From positions 1 to 10,083 of the forward strand of contig CANORX010000021.1 of the NCBI GenBank assembly GCA_947569225.1: a stretch of DNA of 10,083 bases, in the 5' to 3' direction. Under the pieces are notes generated by a model. It did not search any database, was not told the origin of the DNA, and saw only the letters and a program-made list of their open reading frames with translations. Of this stretch, positions 1 through 8,177 are shown piece after piece (position 1 is the first letter of the stretch; each line of letters opens with the position of its first letter). A program made the position numbers and the translations under genes. This DNA is from an uncultured Clostridia bacterium (GTDB lineage Bacteria; Bacillota_I; Bacilli_A; RF39; UBA660).

Positions 1-2386
1 TATTATCATTATAAGTAAGCTTAATACTTAACTCTTTAATAACAACCAAAATATTTTCAAGTTCAGTATCTAGTGGTAACTTCTCTTCCTCTTCTTTTAA
101 ACACTCAACTTTCAAATTATTCTCTACTATATAATTCTCAATATTAGCAATCTCACTCTTAACTACACTAATACTCTCTTCTAACTCTTTTAACTTCTTA
201 TTCTTAAGTTCTACTCTTTTCAAATATCCTATATAAGTTTGCTTATAACTAGAATCAGTTACAACTCTTAAAACATCCATTTTAGAAATACCATCAGGCA
301 TAATAGAAAAAACATCATCTTCACTAACACTAATACACTCTAAAATCTCACTTACATATTCATTAGAAAACAAATTATCACTAACACTAACATCAAAATA
401 CTTAAGTAAATTATCACGTTTCTTAATAGTCTTAGTCAAATAAATAACTTCTACACCTAGCTTATTAACCTTATTAATATCCTCTTCACTTACAATTCTA
501 GCACTAAGAATATTACTACTAAACAAAGTAGCCTCTATTTTATCCCTAACAATATCTGAAATATCACTCTTAAACTCAATACACTTATATAAAGGAATGT
601 TCTTAATACTATTCTCTAAAAGCACTTTATCAACGTCTATTTTACTTTTAATCTCTAAAGTATCACTTGAACTTACCTCATTAAACTCTACTTCTAATAA
701 AGATAAATCCTCTACTCTCTTACTCTTCTTATTATCTAAAACTAAATTATTACGAATAATATCATTAACTAAACTACGAGAAGAGTCCCTATAAATATTT
801 ACTATTCTTTGATAATTTTCCTTATTATAATCCTTTATCAAATCAAAAATTAACTTCTTATTAGCGTCTTCTATTTTCAAATACTTATTATTATTAATAA
901 CATTAATAAATCTCTCTTCCCAAAACTTAATAGCATCGTCTTTTTTAAGCTCATTACTCTTAATATCCTTTTCTAAATCAGAGTAAGCTCTTTCTAACTT
1001 CTCTTTCTCAGTTCTAATAATCTCACTTTCACTAAGTAACTTCTCCTTCTCTTCAAACATTAAAATCAAAGCATTAATTTTATCAATATAACCCTTAAGA
1101 GACATAAAAATACTATCAAAAGAATACTCTTTATCCAAATTATCCATAAGTTCATCCACAAAAAACACTATCTCATCAAAATAACTATCATCCTTAGTAT
1201 CTTTTAAAGAAACACACTCATTAACAATCTCTTTTTTCAAACTATAAATCTCATTAGATAACTTACTTATCTCTGCACTAATATCTAACTTACTCTCTTC
1301 ATCTTTATCTATAGAAACACTTATCTCATTTACTTTAACCTCTAAAGCACTAATATTATCATTAATCCTAGACAAAGACTCTATCTTTTCTTTAAGATCA
1401 TTATTATCAAGTTGTCTCTTCTCCTCTTCCTTTATCTCTATTTCTTCTATAACCTTATTATATCTAGTGTTCTTACTATCTGCATCACTTACTAAACTTT
1501 CTAACTCCTTTAAAGCCTCATTGTACTTCTTATCCTCCGACTTAAAATCATCACTAAAAGCCTTAAAATTTCTAGCTTTATCTAAAAGAACAGCTTCATT
1601 ATAATTTCTATACACCTTTAAAAAATCATGTAACTTCTTTAAATTACCCTCTAAAACCTCTATCTGTTCCTTAGTATTATTCATATTCTCTATTGCTTCA
1701 GACAAAGGTCTCAAATCCTCTTCCGACAAAGGTTGCAAAACAGTATTTAACACATTAACTAAATTAGTTGGCTTATAATCTTTAGATAACTTATTACTTC
1801 TAAGTTGTAAGAGTAACTTAATAAACTCATCATAAACATCTAAATTAGGAAACCCAAAAAGCAATCTATTAACCATAGACTTATAATCTTTCATAGTATC
1901 AGTAAACTCATTAAACTCACCTAATCTTGCTTTAAGCTCATTCTTAGTAAGAGGTACTTTATTAACTGGATCCTTATACAAATAAAAATCATGTAAAATC
2001 CTCTTACCATCCTTAAGCGCAAATCCCCAAGATTCCACAGGCCTTCCCTTTCTACCTCTAAAACCTAAACCAATAGTAACATACCTATTCTCATCCTCAT
2101 TATAACATTCCATATAAAGATAAGCTATTGACTCCTCTTTTTGAATACTATCTGCATCTCCTATAATATAATCCTCTATCTTCCTCTCTTTAGAACCAAA
2201 AGGATCTAACCTATCAGGATTCTTATTACCATCTAAAATAAGAGGAATAAAAGACTGCATAGTAACAGACTTACCACTTCCATTAATACCTCTTAAAATT
2301 AACTTACCACCATAAAAATCATACTCTTCCTCATCATATAACCAAAAATTTAAAAGACCTATCTTTGTAACTCTAAACCTATTCAC
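1..2386 (-). CDS. jetC: Wadjet type II JetC, SMC-like ATPase (N-terminal ~795 residues; 3' end outside window)
   Basis: This is the SMC-type motor of a type II Wadjet complex (TIGR02680 family), which extrudes loops on DNA and marks small closed circular plasmids for cleavage. I read the frame from a GTG at 2386 to position 1 and found no stop. The N-terminus has the family hallmark GLLNFWLYDEEE (residues 10-21), a Walker A GINGSGKS (33-40), then VTMQSFIPLILDG, RLDPFGS and LLLQLRSNKLSKDYKP (191-206). From about residue 235 the sequence becomes a Glu/Lys/Leu-rich coiled coil. Full-length relatives are roughly 1,350 aa, so the rest of the coiled coil and the Walker B/signature half lie beyond position 1. 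The GTG is chosen because it starts just before the conserved block, follows a GGAGGTGG ribosome site inside jetB, and no ATG occurs before residue 43. It overlaps the end of jetB by 8 nt. Family assignment comes from remembered motifs and is strong. Confidence 0.93.
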   Translation of the reverse strand, partial: MNRFRVTKIGLLNFWLYDEEEYDFYGGKLILRGINGSGKSVTMQSFIPLILDGNKNPDRLDPFGSKERKIEDYIIGDADSIQKEESIAYLYMECYNEDENRYVTIGLGFRGRKGRPVESWGFALKDGKRILHDFYLYKDPVNKVPLTKNELKARLGEFNEFTDTMKDYKSMVNRLLFGFPNLDVYDEFIKLLLQLRSNKLSKDYKPTNLVNVLNTVLQPLSEEDLRPLSEAIENMNNTKEQIEVLEGNLKKLHDFLKVYRNYNEAVLLDKARNFKAFSDDFKSEDKKYNEALKELESLVSDADSKNTRYNKVIEEIEIKEEEKRQLDNNDLKEKIESLSRINDNISALEVKVNEISVSIDKDEESKLDISAEISKLSNEIYSLKKEIVNECVSLKDTKDDSYFDEIVFFVDELMDNLDKEYSFDSIFMSLKGYIDKINALILMFEEKEKLLSESEIIRTEKEKLERAYSDLEKDIKSNELKKDDAIKFWEERFINVINNNKYLKIEDANKKLIFDLIKDYNKENYQRIVNIYRDSSRSLVNDIIRNNLVLDNKKSKRVEDLSLLEVEFNEVSSSDTLEIKSKIDVDKVLLENSIKNIPLYKCIEFKSDISDIVRDKIEATLFSSNILSARIVSEEDINKVNKLGVEVIYLTKTIKKRDNLLKYFDVSVSDNLFSNEYVSEILECISVSEDDVFSIMPDGISKMDVLRVVTDSSYKQTYIGYLKRVELKNKKLKELEESISVVKSEIANIENYIVENNLKVECLKEEEEKLPLDTELENILVVIKELSIKLTYNDN

Positions 2387-3548
2387 TAACTCCACCTCCA
2401 AACAAATCTAACTGAAAAGTAGTATCCTTAGGAATATAACCAACTAACCTAGAAACACTTGGGGTTATTTTATAACCTAAATCATCAACCCTAATAAAAT
2501 CATACTCTTTTAAATAACTAATAACCTCTAAAATAAAATTATCCAAAGTCATATCTTTATACTTCTTACTAAAATACATACAATTCTCATCTCTTACTTC
2601 TTTAATAAACCTACTTATCTCCTCTTTAGTAATTAAAACACACTCATCATTATCCAAAGATAAATCTCCATTATCAATTTTTAATAAAATCTTACTATTA
2701 AAAAGAAGAACAATATCACTAATTGCCTTATTATTAGGAAAATCATATTTCTCACGTGTCTCATACCTTGAAACAATTAAAGACATACTCTTAGTAATCT
2801 CTAGTTCACTATCTAAATACTTACTTATTTCACTATTAATACTGTCTCTAAACTTCTTTAAATAATCCTCTTCATAAATAGACAAATCCGTTTTATAAGA
2901 ACACATTGAATAAATTAACCCCCTATAAACCTTATATCTTCTAACATCCCCTATATTTTCACTCTGATTACTAAACTCATCATTCACATAATCATTAATA
3001 TTAGTATAATCTAAAATATTATTCTTAAATTCTCTAATATAATAATTTGAAAGTCCAACAGACTCATAAAGAGCTTCAGCACTTTTATTTTCTAAAAAAT
3101 TTTCTTCATCAATAATTTTTATAATACCTATATCTCCAATATGTTTCATAACATTAATAAGACAACTTCTATGTCGAAGCAAATTCCAATTAGGTACATT
3201 ATCAATCCCTAAAGTAATAGCCATATTGCTAATATAATCTATTAAATTAGAAAGAACAAACTGATATGATTTGGGCTTATCCTCTAAAAAAAGTAAAATA
3301 ATAAATAACAAAATATATTCCATCTTATCAGTAAAACTAGGAATACCCATATATTCTTTAGGAACCGCAGGTATTTTTTCTAATTTAATAAACCTATCAT
3401 TAATAGTAAGCTTACTACCTAATTTATCTCTTAAAAAATCTTTATAATAATCTAAATTATTCTTTATATTAAAATACTCTTTAGGATTACTCTCTTTTAA
3501 ACACCAATAATTATTTAATAAAAACCTTAACTCTTTACCATCTCTCAT
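2379..3548 (-). CDS. jetB: Wadjet type II JetB (DUF2398 / TIGR02678), KITE-like subunit
   Basis: This 389-aa protein matches the TIGR02678/DUF2398 family, the MukE-like (KITE) subunit that binds the kleisin and the SMC heads in type II Wadjet. Visible features are an N-terminal helical part with 'LLNNYW', a leucine-rich segment near residues 77-90, an RHRSCLINVMKHIGDIGII block that looks like a winged-helix turn, and a central RRYKVYRGLIY segment at the position where relatives have 'RRLLEDPVVY'. I see no catalytic motif. Its position between an unmistakable JetA and JetC supports the assignment more than any single motif. The ATG at 3548 overlaps the jetA TGA as ATGA, with GAGGGTGA about 6 nt upstream as ribosome site, so translation is probably coupled. 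The end overlaps the jetC GTG. Confidence 0.88.
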   Translation of the reverse strand: MRDGKELRFLLNNYWCLKESNPKEYFNIKNNLDYYKDFLRDKLGSKLTINDRFIKLEKIPAVPKEYMGIPSFTDKMEYILLFIILLFLEDKPKSYQFVLSNLIDYISNMAITLGIDNVPNWNLLRHRSCLINVMKHIGDIGIIKIIDEENFLENKSAEALYESVGLSNYYIREFKNNILDYTNINDYVNDEFSNQSENIGDVRRYKVYRGLIYSMCSYKTDLSIYEEDYLKKFRDSINSEISKYLDSELEITKSMSLIVSRYETREKYDFPNNKAISDIVLLFNSKILLKIDNGDLSLDNDECVLITKEEISRFIKEVRDENCMYFSKKYKDMTLDNFILEVISYLKEYDFIRVDDLGYKITPSVSRLVGYIPKDTTFQLDLFGGGVSE

Positions 3549-5008
3549 TCTAAATCACCCTCAAAAATTATATCTACTGAATCCATAAAAAATATACCAT
3601 CGGGAGAAGCAATCTCACACTTACCATCTTTCTTAACAACATCATAAACAAGACCAAACTCTGTTTCCTTTTTCTTAGAAGAAGAAATCAACTTTTGAAT
3701 ATACCTTCTCTCTATTTTAGAAAGAGTCATCTTACCATCTAACTTAATATGTTTATCTTTTATTAAATTACTTAAAATCTCTTTATTCTGAGATATCTCT
3801 TTTCTATATTCCTCTAATAATCTTTGCTTTTCTTTTCTTTTATCTTCTATTGGTACTAAAGACACCTTCTCTTTCTTAAACTTTGTCCTAGAAGATAAAA
3901 CAATTTCTGTAGGTGGTATATCATAACTATTAACAATAACATCGGTATTAATCTTACTAGAACCGACAAAATGCCTCACATTATGAATACCAAAAACCAA
4001 AGACGCGTATTTATGACAATCTGAAACACTAGGTAACTTATCAAATAACTTACACAAATGTTTATACTCTTCTTTTCTATTAGTAAAATTCCCATGAAGC
4101 TCTATTAAAGAATTAGCATACTTAGTTATCTTAACAATAATATTGTTCGTAGTATCTATTAACTTATCTCCTTCACTTATACTATCTTCTGTTCCAACAA
4201 ACCATTTAAAAACATTATAAATCTTATTACGATTTACTTCCTCATAATAATCAAAATTAAAATTCCCCATCACAGCAGGAGTTCTTTTTAAATAATCAAC
4301 TTGCTTTTGTAAAAACTCATTAACATGATTATTATTAATATTACCTATACTACTCCTAATATAATGAATATTATTCTGATACCCTATAATAAAATCCTTT
4401 AAATACTTTACAATATCTCTCTTAAACTGAAGAAAAACTACACTTTGCATTAACTCTTCACTTCTTTGATCATTGAACTTTTTTAAAAAATCTTGATAAT
4501 TCTGATTTAACTTTGTAAAATCATCATTAATATTAGTCCAAATATCATTAACTTCCTCTAATTCAAGTATACTTACCTCTTCTAATTTAGAAATATTAAT
4601 TCTAAGCCTATCGAATAATTTGGGTTCTAAAGAAGCCGTTTTAATTTCCATATTCTCTAGAACAATTGTTAACCTTTCTATCTCTATTGCATATTCAGTT
4701 AATTGATACCTAAACTTCTTATTTCTAAAATCTTCTATAGACACCGCATTCTTAGTATCTTGCATTTTACTCAAGCTCTTCCACTCTACTAAAGTATCCA
4801 AGTCTCTCTCACAATCCACAATGGAATAATCACTAAAAAGCTCATTACCAATTAATTCTTCATAAATATCTTCTTTATAAAGTGAATACTCTAACCTCTC
4901 ATAATGCATCAAAAAACATCTCATAATAGGCCTGTACCTATAAGAATTCTCAGCACTAAGATATTTAGTTTCTTCTATCTGTTTTATAAGCTTTTCATTT
5001 ACTTCCAT
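3545..5008 (-). CDS. jetA: Wadjet type II JetA (DUF2397 / TIGR02677), kleisin-like subunit
   Basis: This 487-aa protein is the MukF/kleisin-like subunit of a type II Wadjet system and opens the operon. The diagnostic N-terminal block reads YLSAENSYRYRPIMR (residues 16-30), then HYERLEYSLYKEDIYEEL, then LDTLVEWKSL (70-79), matching the TIGR02677 pattern YLTA-N--RYR-ILR / LVEWG-L. FRNKKFRYQLTEYAIEIERL (94-113) and SLEPKLFDRL (126-135) follow and are equally typical. The middle is helical and the C-terminal third is Lys/Glu-rich (KEKQRLLEEYRKE), ending in a short acidic tail. The gene ends in TGA, which argues against the UGA=Trp code. The ribosome site upstream (AAAGAGATGGG) is mediocre. These motifs separate type II from type I (DUF3375) and type III (DUF5716) JetA. 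Confidence 0.93.
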   Translation of the reverse strand: MEVNEKLIKQIEETKYLSAENSYRYRPIMRCFLMHYERLEYSLYKEDIYEELIGNELFSDYSIVDCERDLDTLVEWKSLSKMQDTKNAVSIEDFRNKKFRYQLTEYAIEIERLTIVLENMEIKTASLEPKLFDRLRINISKLEEVSILELEEVNDIWTNINDDFTKLNQNYQDFLKKFNDQRSEELMQSVVFLQFKRDIVKYLKDFIIGYQNNIHYIRSSIGNINNNHVNEFLQKQVDYLKRTPAVMGNFNFDYYEEVNRNKIYNVFKWFVGTEDSISEGDKLIDTTNNIIVKITKYANSLIELHGNFTNRKEEYKHLCKLFDKLPSVSDCHKYASLVFGIHNVRHFVGSSKINTDVIVNSYDIPPTEIVLSSRTKFKKEKVSLVPIEDKRKEKQRLLEEYRKEISQNKEILSNLIKDKHIKLDGKMTLSKIERRYIQKLISSSKKKETEFGLVYDVVKKDGKCEIASPDGIFFMDSVDIIFEGDLE

Positions 5009-5031
5009 TTTTTCCCATCTCTTTAAGTTTT

Positions 5032-5060
5032 ATACTAACATAAAAACATATAAATGTAAA
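5032..5060 (-). promoter_or_regulatory. Putative sigma-A promoter of jetABC(D)
   Basis: On the minus strand TTTACA (5060-5055), a 17-nt spacer and TAGTAT (5037-5032) lie in the only sizeable gap upstream of jetA, after the terminator of the preceding operon. The predicted start near 5025 leaves a leader of about 17 nt that just covers the ribosome site. The elements are imperfect, so this is the best candidate and not a certain promoter. Confidence 0.45.
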
Positions 5061-5156
5061 ACTAAAACACTTTAAACTATAAGAAAAATTAATAATCTCT
5101 GAATCATAATTAATTACACTAAGGATAAAAACAATGAATAATAAAAATATTAAACT

Positions 5157-5192
5157 AAAAAAGCCTTAAAATTCATACTTTAAGACTTTTTT
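5157..5192 (-). terminator. Intrinsic terminator of the lipid kinase-psd operon
   Basis: A long inverted repeat has about 14 paired positions (5157-5170 with 5179-5192) and an 8-nt loop, and ends in T6 on the minus strand. It starts inside the last codons of psd, so the stop codon sits in the stem. One position is a G-U wobble in minus-strand RNA but a C-A mismatch in plus-strand RNA, so the structure favours minus-strand termination. Confidence 0.8.
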
Positions 5193-6043
5193 CCTATTCT
5201 ACTTCCTATCTTAACAATAGTTTCAACATCCTCTTTAGAATTAATAAGAATATCTTTATCAATAATAACCTTATCTTTTTCTATTAATAAAACAATAGTA
5301 GAACCACCAAACTCAAAACATCCCTTCTCTTCTCCACGTTTAAAACTATACTCATTATGAAAATTACTAATCTTACCTACAAGAACTGCTCCAACCTCAA
5401 CTTGAACAATATCTCCAAAATTTTCAGTATGAAGAACCGAATACTCTCTTGAATTCTTCTTAAAAATATTAAAATGCTTATAAACTATAGGCCTAACTGT
5501 ATTAAGAACGCCTTTAATAAAAACATTTTTCCCTTTACTACCATTATCTAAATAAATATACCTATGATAATCATCAGCGCACAACCTAAGAATAATTAAA
5601 GTTCCACCAATATAATTCTTATAAATAGAGTCCCCATCTAACAAATCTTTTACACTATAATAAGTATCCTTAATCAAAAACTCACTATCTTCTCTTATTT
5701 CATAACAACTTGCCTTAGCATCACAAGGACTAATAAAAATATCTTTATCCATATTAACATTAAAATAATTAGACTTTAATTTTCTAATAAAAAAATCATT
5801 AAAACTATTAAACTCACTCTTTTCATATACACTCAAATTTATTTTATTTTTCTTAACAAAAGACTTTATCTTAAACTTAGAAATGCCACTATCTAAAACA
5901 AATCCCATAAACTTTGAAAAAAAAGGAAAAGATAAAACTTTAACAAAAAATCTACCAAAAAAAGTCCCATACAAAAACCTTACTGTCTTTGACTCCTCGC
6001 TAAAACTCTCATTTCCACTTCTATCCCTAATTACATACCTCAT
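5180..6043 (-). CDS. psd: Phosphatidylserine decarboxylase proenzyme (pyruvoyl-dependent)
   Basis: This 287-aa proenzyme decarboxylates phosphatidylserine to phosphatidylethanolamine at the inner face of the membrane. FNDFFIRKL (81-89) is the usual N-terminal family block. SPCDAKA supplies the conserved Asp (D108), DYHRYI the conserved His (H160), and VLHTENFG the second His (H205). FEFGGST contains the self-cleavage site: processing between G247 and S248 would give a 247-aa beta chain and a 40-aa alpha chain whose Ser becomes the pyruvoyl group. All expected catalytic residues are present. A hydrophobic stretch near residues 23-50 could mediate membrane contact. The gene starts 24 nt after the lipid kinase with a weak AAGAGATG ribosome site, and the two genes share the upstream promoter. 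No phosphatidylserine synthase gene is visible here, so the substrate must come from elsewhere. Confidence 0.95.
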   Translation of the reverse strand: MRYVIRDRSGNESFSEESKTVRFLYGTFFGRFFVKVLSFPFFSKFMGFVLDSGISKFKIKSFVKKNKINLSVYEKSEFNSFNDFFIRKLKSNYFNVNMDKDIFISPCDAKASCYEIREDSEFLIKDTYYSVKDLLDGDSIYKNYIGGTLIILRLCADDYHRYIYLDNGSKGKNVFIKGVLNTVRPIVYKHFNIFKKNSREYSVLHTENFGDIVQVEVGAVLVGKISNFHNEYSFKRGEEKGCFEFGGSTIVLLIEKDKVIIDKDILINSKEDVETIVKIGSRIGKKS

Positions 6044-6067
6044 AAATCACATCTCTTACTTTCCATT

Positions 6068-6991
6068 TTACTCTAACGAACTAAATAACTTAACCACATT
6101 CTTTTTAGGAAGAAGCATATTAACCTCTTTATTAATACCAAAACAAAACTCTGTAGTATTATGCTTAAACTCTTCTCCATCTATAACCCAACTAGGAGGA
6201 ATTTTATTAAATTTAACCTTAAAATTATTCGTCCTATAATACTCTAATCCAGGCATATTCTTAATCTCGCCTAGAAAAACCTTACTTCCAATAGCAAGAA
6301 TCTCAGCCTTAGATTTAGCAGTACTTAAAACCACTTCAAACATATTATCATCGAGTTTAACATCCTTATAAACATTATTAAACCCCCCCATTCTACAAGT
6401 ATTAGTAATAAAAATAAATGAATAATTACCACTCTTTTTAACTCCATCTATCTCAAAACTAATATCGAACATCTTCACCACTTCTTTAAGCTCACTTAAA
6501 GCGTGAAAAAAATATCCAAGCCTACCATACTTTTTCTTAAGATTTCTAGGAGTATTATATGAAACATCAACATAACTACCTAGACATGCAACATAAATAA
6601 ACGGACTATTATTAATAAGACAAACATCGATATTTCTAACCGTTCCAGACAAAAGCATCTGAGCATTAATAACCATATTTTTAGTAAACCCATACATACT
6701 ACCAACATCATTCACAGTTCCTACAGGTAAATGAGCCATAAGTAACTTTTTATCACGCTTTAAATTACCTGTAACTCCTTCATTTAAAGTCCCATCTCCT
6801 CCACAACATACTACTAAATCTATATCATCTGACAATTCACTCACAATTTTAATAGCATCTTTAGGCCCTTTAGTAGGACACATAACACTTTCATATCCAT
6901 TTGCAGCCATAATAGAAGGTAAACTACTTATATCTTTCTTATCCTTTGGTCTTCCACTTTCAGGATTAAAAACAATCGCACACTTTTTCAT
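6068..6991 (-). CDS. Diacylglycerol kinase / YegS-BmrU family lipid kinase
   Basis: This 307-aa cytosolic or membrane-peripheral kinase of the DAGK catalytic family probably phosphorylates diacylglycerol or a related lipid to return it to phospholipid synthesis. NPESG (9-13) begins the first lobe, GGDGTLNE (64-71) is the nucleotide-binding signature, and PVGTVND (89-95) matches the family PxGTxND but lacks the usual following FAR (here VGS). Later come MGGFNNVYKD...LDDN and, near the end, WVIDGEE, typical of the C-terminal beta-sandwich with the catalytic Asp region. An ATG at 7018 is in frame but overlaps the -10 box. The ATG at 6991 follows AAAGGAG by 5 nt and begins with the conserved MKKCAIVFNP, so it is the start used. 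Substrate choice within the family cannot be read from sequence. Confidence 0.92.
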   Translation of the reverse strand: MKKCAIVFNPESGRPKDKKDISSLPSIMAANGYESVMCPTKGPKDAIKIVSELSDDIDLVVCCGGDGTLNEGVTGNLKRDKKLLMAHLPVGTVNDVGSMYGFTKNMVINAQMLLSGTVRNIDVCLINNSPFIYVACLGSYVDVSYNTPRNLKKKYGRLGYFFHALSELKEVVKMFDISFEIDGVKKSGNYSFIFITNTCRMGGFNNVYKDVKLDDNMFEVVLSTAKSKAEILAIGSKVFLGEIKNMPGLEYYRTNNFKVKFNKIPPSWVIDGEEFKHNTTEFCFGINKEVNMLLPKKNVVKLFSSLE

Positions 6992-7017
6992 AAGTTCTCC
7001 TTTATAAACTATATACA

Positions 7018-7046
7018 ATTATACACATTTTATTAACTATTTTCAA
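7018..7046 (-). promoter_or_regulatory. Sigma-A promoter of the lipid kinase-psd operon
   Basis: TTGAAA (7046-7041), a 17-nt spacer and a perfect TATAAT (7023-7018) on the minus strand predict transcription from about 7011. This excludes the in-frame ATG at 7018 as a start and fits a leader of about 20 nt carrying AAAGGAG before the ATG at 6991. Confidence 0.85.
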
Positions 7047-7060
7047 TTATTAACACTAAT

Positions 7061-7085
7061 AAAAAATCCACCCAAAGGCAGATTT
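7061..7085 (-). terminator. Intrinsic terminator after htrA
   Basis: On the minus strand AAATCTGCC pairs with GGTGGATTT (five A/T/C pairs, two G-U, two G-C) around a TTTG loop and runs into a T tract. It begins 3 nt after the htrA stop and separates htrA from the promoter of the lipid operon. Confidence 0.8.
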
Positions 7086-7088
7086 TCA

Positions 7089-8165
7089 CTAATTACTTTT
7101 TAATTTAACCTTAAGATTTTCTTCTTTACCATCTCTAAGTACAACAATATCAATAGTTGCATCTGGTTCATAACTATAAAGTCTATATCTAAACTCAGCT
7201 ATATCGATAACTTTATGTTCACCAACCTTAATAACTACATCCCCTTTGATTAAACCAGCTTCTTCTGCAGGACTTCCCTTTTCAACATCTATAATTACCA
7301 CGCCTTCAGTAACATTTTCAGGAAGTCTTAATCCTGAATAAGCAAGTTGCATCGTATTAGTAGCATTTAACATACTAATTCCCACATAAGGTCTACTAAT
7401 ACTTCCCTTTTCTCTAATCTGTTCAGCATAACTAAGAGCATCTTCAATAGGAATAGCAAAACCTATACCCTCGATAGTCTCTTTAACTATCTTAAGAGAA
7501 TTAATACCTATAACCTCACCATTAATATTACATAAAGGTCCACCACTATTACCAGGATTAATAGCTGCATCTGTTTGCATAACATTCATAATCCAATCAG
7601 CCTGACTACCACTTATAGAAACTGAAACCAATCTATTTTTACCACTCAAAATACCTCTAGTAACAGTACCTCTAAAATCTATACCCATAGGACTACCTAT
7701 AGTAAAAACAGTATCGCCAACTCTAATATCTTCACTCTTACCAATACTAGCAACCTCTAAAATAGAACTCTTTTCAACCTTCAAAATAGCAATATCAGCA
7801 TACTCATCACTTCCAACAATACCAGCATAAGCCTCACTATCATCACTATAAGTAATCTTAATTCTATCAGAATCCTCTATAACATGATGATTAGTCATAA
7901 TAAACGCATCTTCTTCTAACGTATCATAAACAAAACCTGTACCTGTACTAATAAGTTGATCATTTTTATATGCTTGAACAACAACTACAGCCTTATTAAC
8001 TTTATCTACCGCCTCAGCTATACCTGTATCAGTAATATTCACATTCTTCTCAGTAATTGTTTTAACTATTTCATTAGGATACAAATACACTATCCCACTT
8101 ACCAAAAGAACACCTACTAAAAAACACAATATGCCTATTACCACATAACTAATTCTTTTTCTCAT
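7089..8165 (-). CDS. htrA: Membrane-anchored HtrA/DegP-like serine protease with one PDZ domain
   Basis: This 358-aa protein is an S1C (HtrA) protease that degrades or handles misfolded proteins outside the cytoplasmic membrane. Residues 6-29 form one hydrophobic segment after MRKR, predicting an N-terminal anchor with the body outside. The catalytic triad is visible: H94 in TNHHV, D124 in YADIAILKV and S207 in GNSGGPL. The activation loop region GTVTRGILSG is also typical. One PDZ domain spans about 258-355 (VIIDVEKGSPAEEAGLIKGDVVIKV). Length and order fit single-PDZ Firmicutes HtrA. The start follows AGGAGA by 8 nt, and that site lies across the stop of the Abi_2 gene. I see no promoter in the 12-nt gap, so htrA probably depends on the Abi_2 transcript or on a promoter inside that gene. 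An HtrA behind an Abi gene is unusual context; co-function is not shown. Confidence 0.95.
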   Translation of the reverse strand: MRKRISYVVIGILCFLVGVLLVSGIVYLYPNEIVKTITEKNVNITDTGIAEAVDKVNKAVVVVQAYKNDQLISTGTGFVYDTLEEDAFIMTNHHVIEDSDRIKITYSDDSEAYAGIVGSDEYADIAILKVEKSSILEVASIGKSEDIRVGDTVFTIGSPMGIDFRGTVTRGILSGKNRLVSVSISGSQADWIMNVMQTDAAINPGNSGGPLCNINGEVIGINSLKIVKETIEGIGFAIPIEDALSYAEQIREKGSISRPYVGISMLNATNTMQLAYSGLRLPENVTEGVVIIDVEKGSPAEEAGLIKGDVVIKVGEHKVIDIAEFRYRLYSYEPDATIDIVVLRDGKEENLKVKLKSN

Positions 8166-8177
8166 AAATCATATCTC

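Noticed and set aside
597..794. 65-aa plus-strand ORF
   Set aside because: It lies wholly antisense to the open jetC frame, is low-complexity Leu/Ser/Thr, and has no ribosome site.
5031..5060. TTTACA paired with TATAAA as the jetA promoter
   Set aside because: The spacer would be 20 nt; TAGTAT at 17 nt is the better -10.
5883..6239. 118-aa plus-strand ORF
   Set aside because: It is antisense to the psd start and the end of the lipid kinase gene, both with clear family motifs, so it is a shadow.
6992..7018. In-frame upstream ATG at 7018 as start of the lipid kinase
   Set aside because: It falls in the TATAAT -10 box; the ATG at 6991 has AAAGGAG at 5 nt and the conserved opening.
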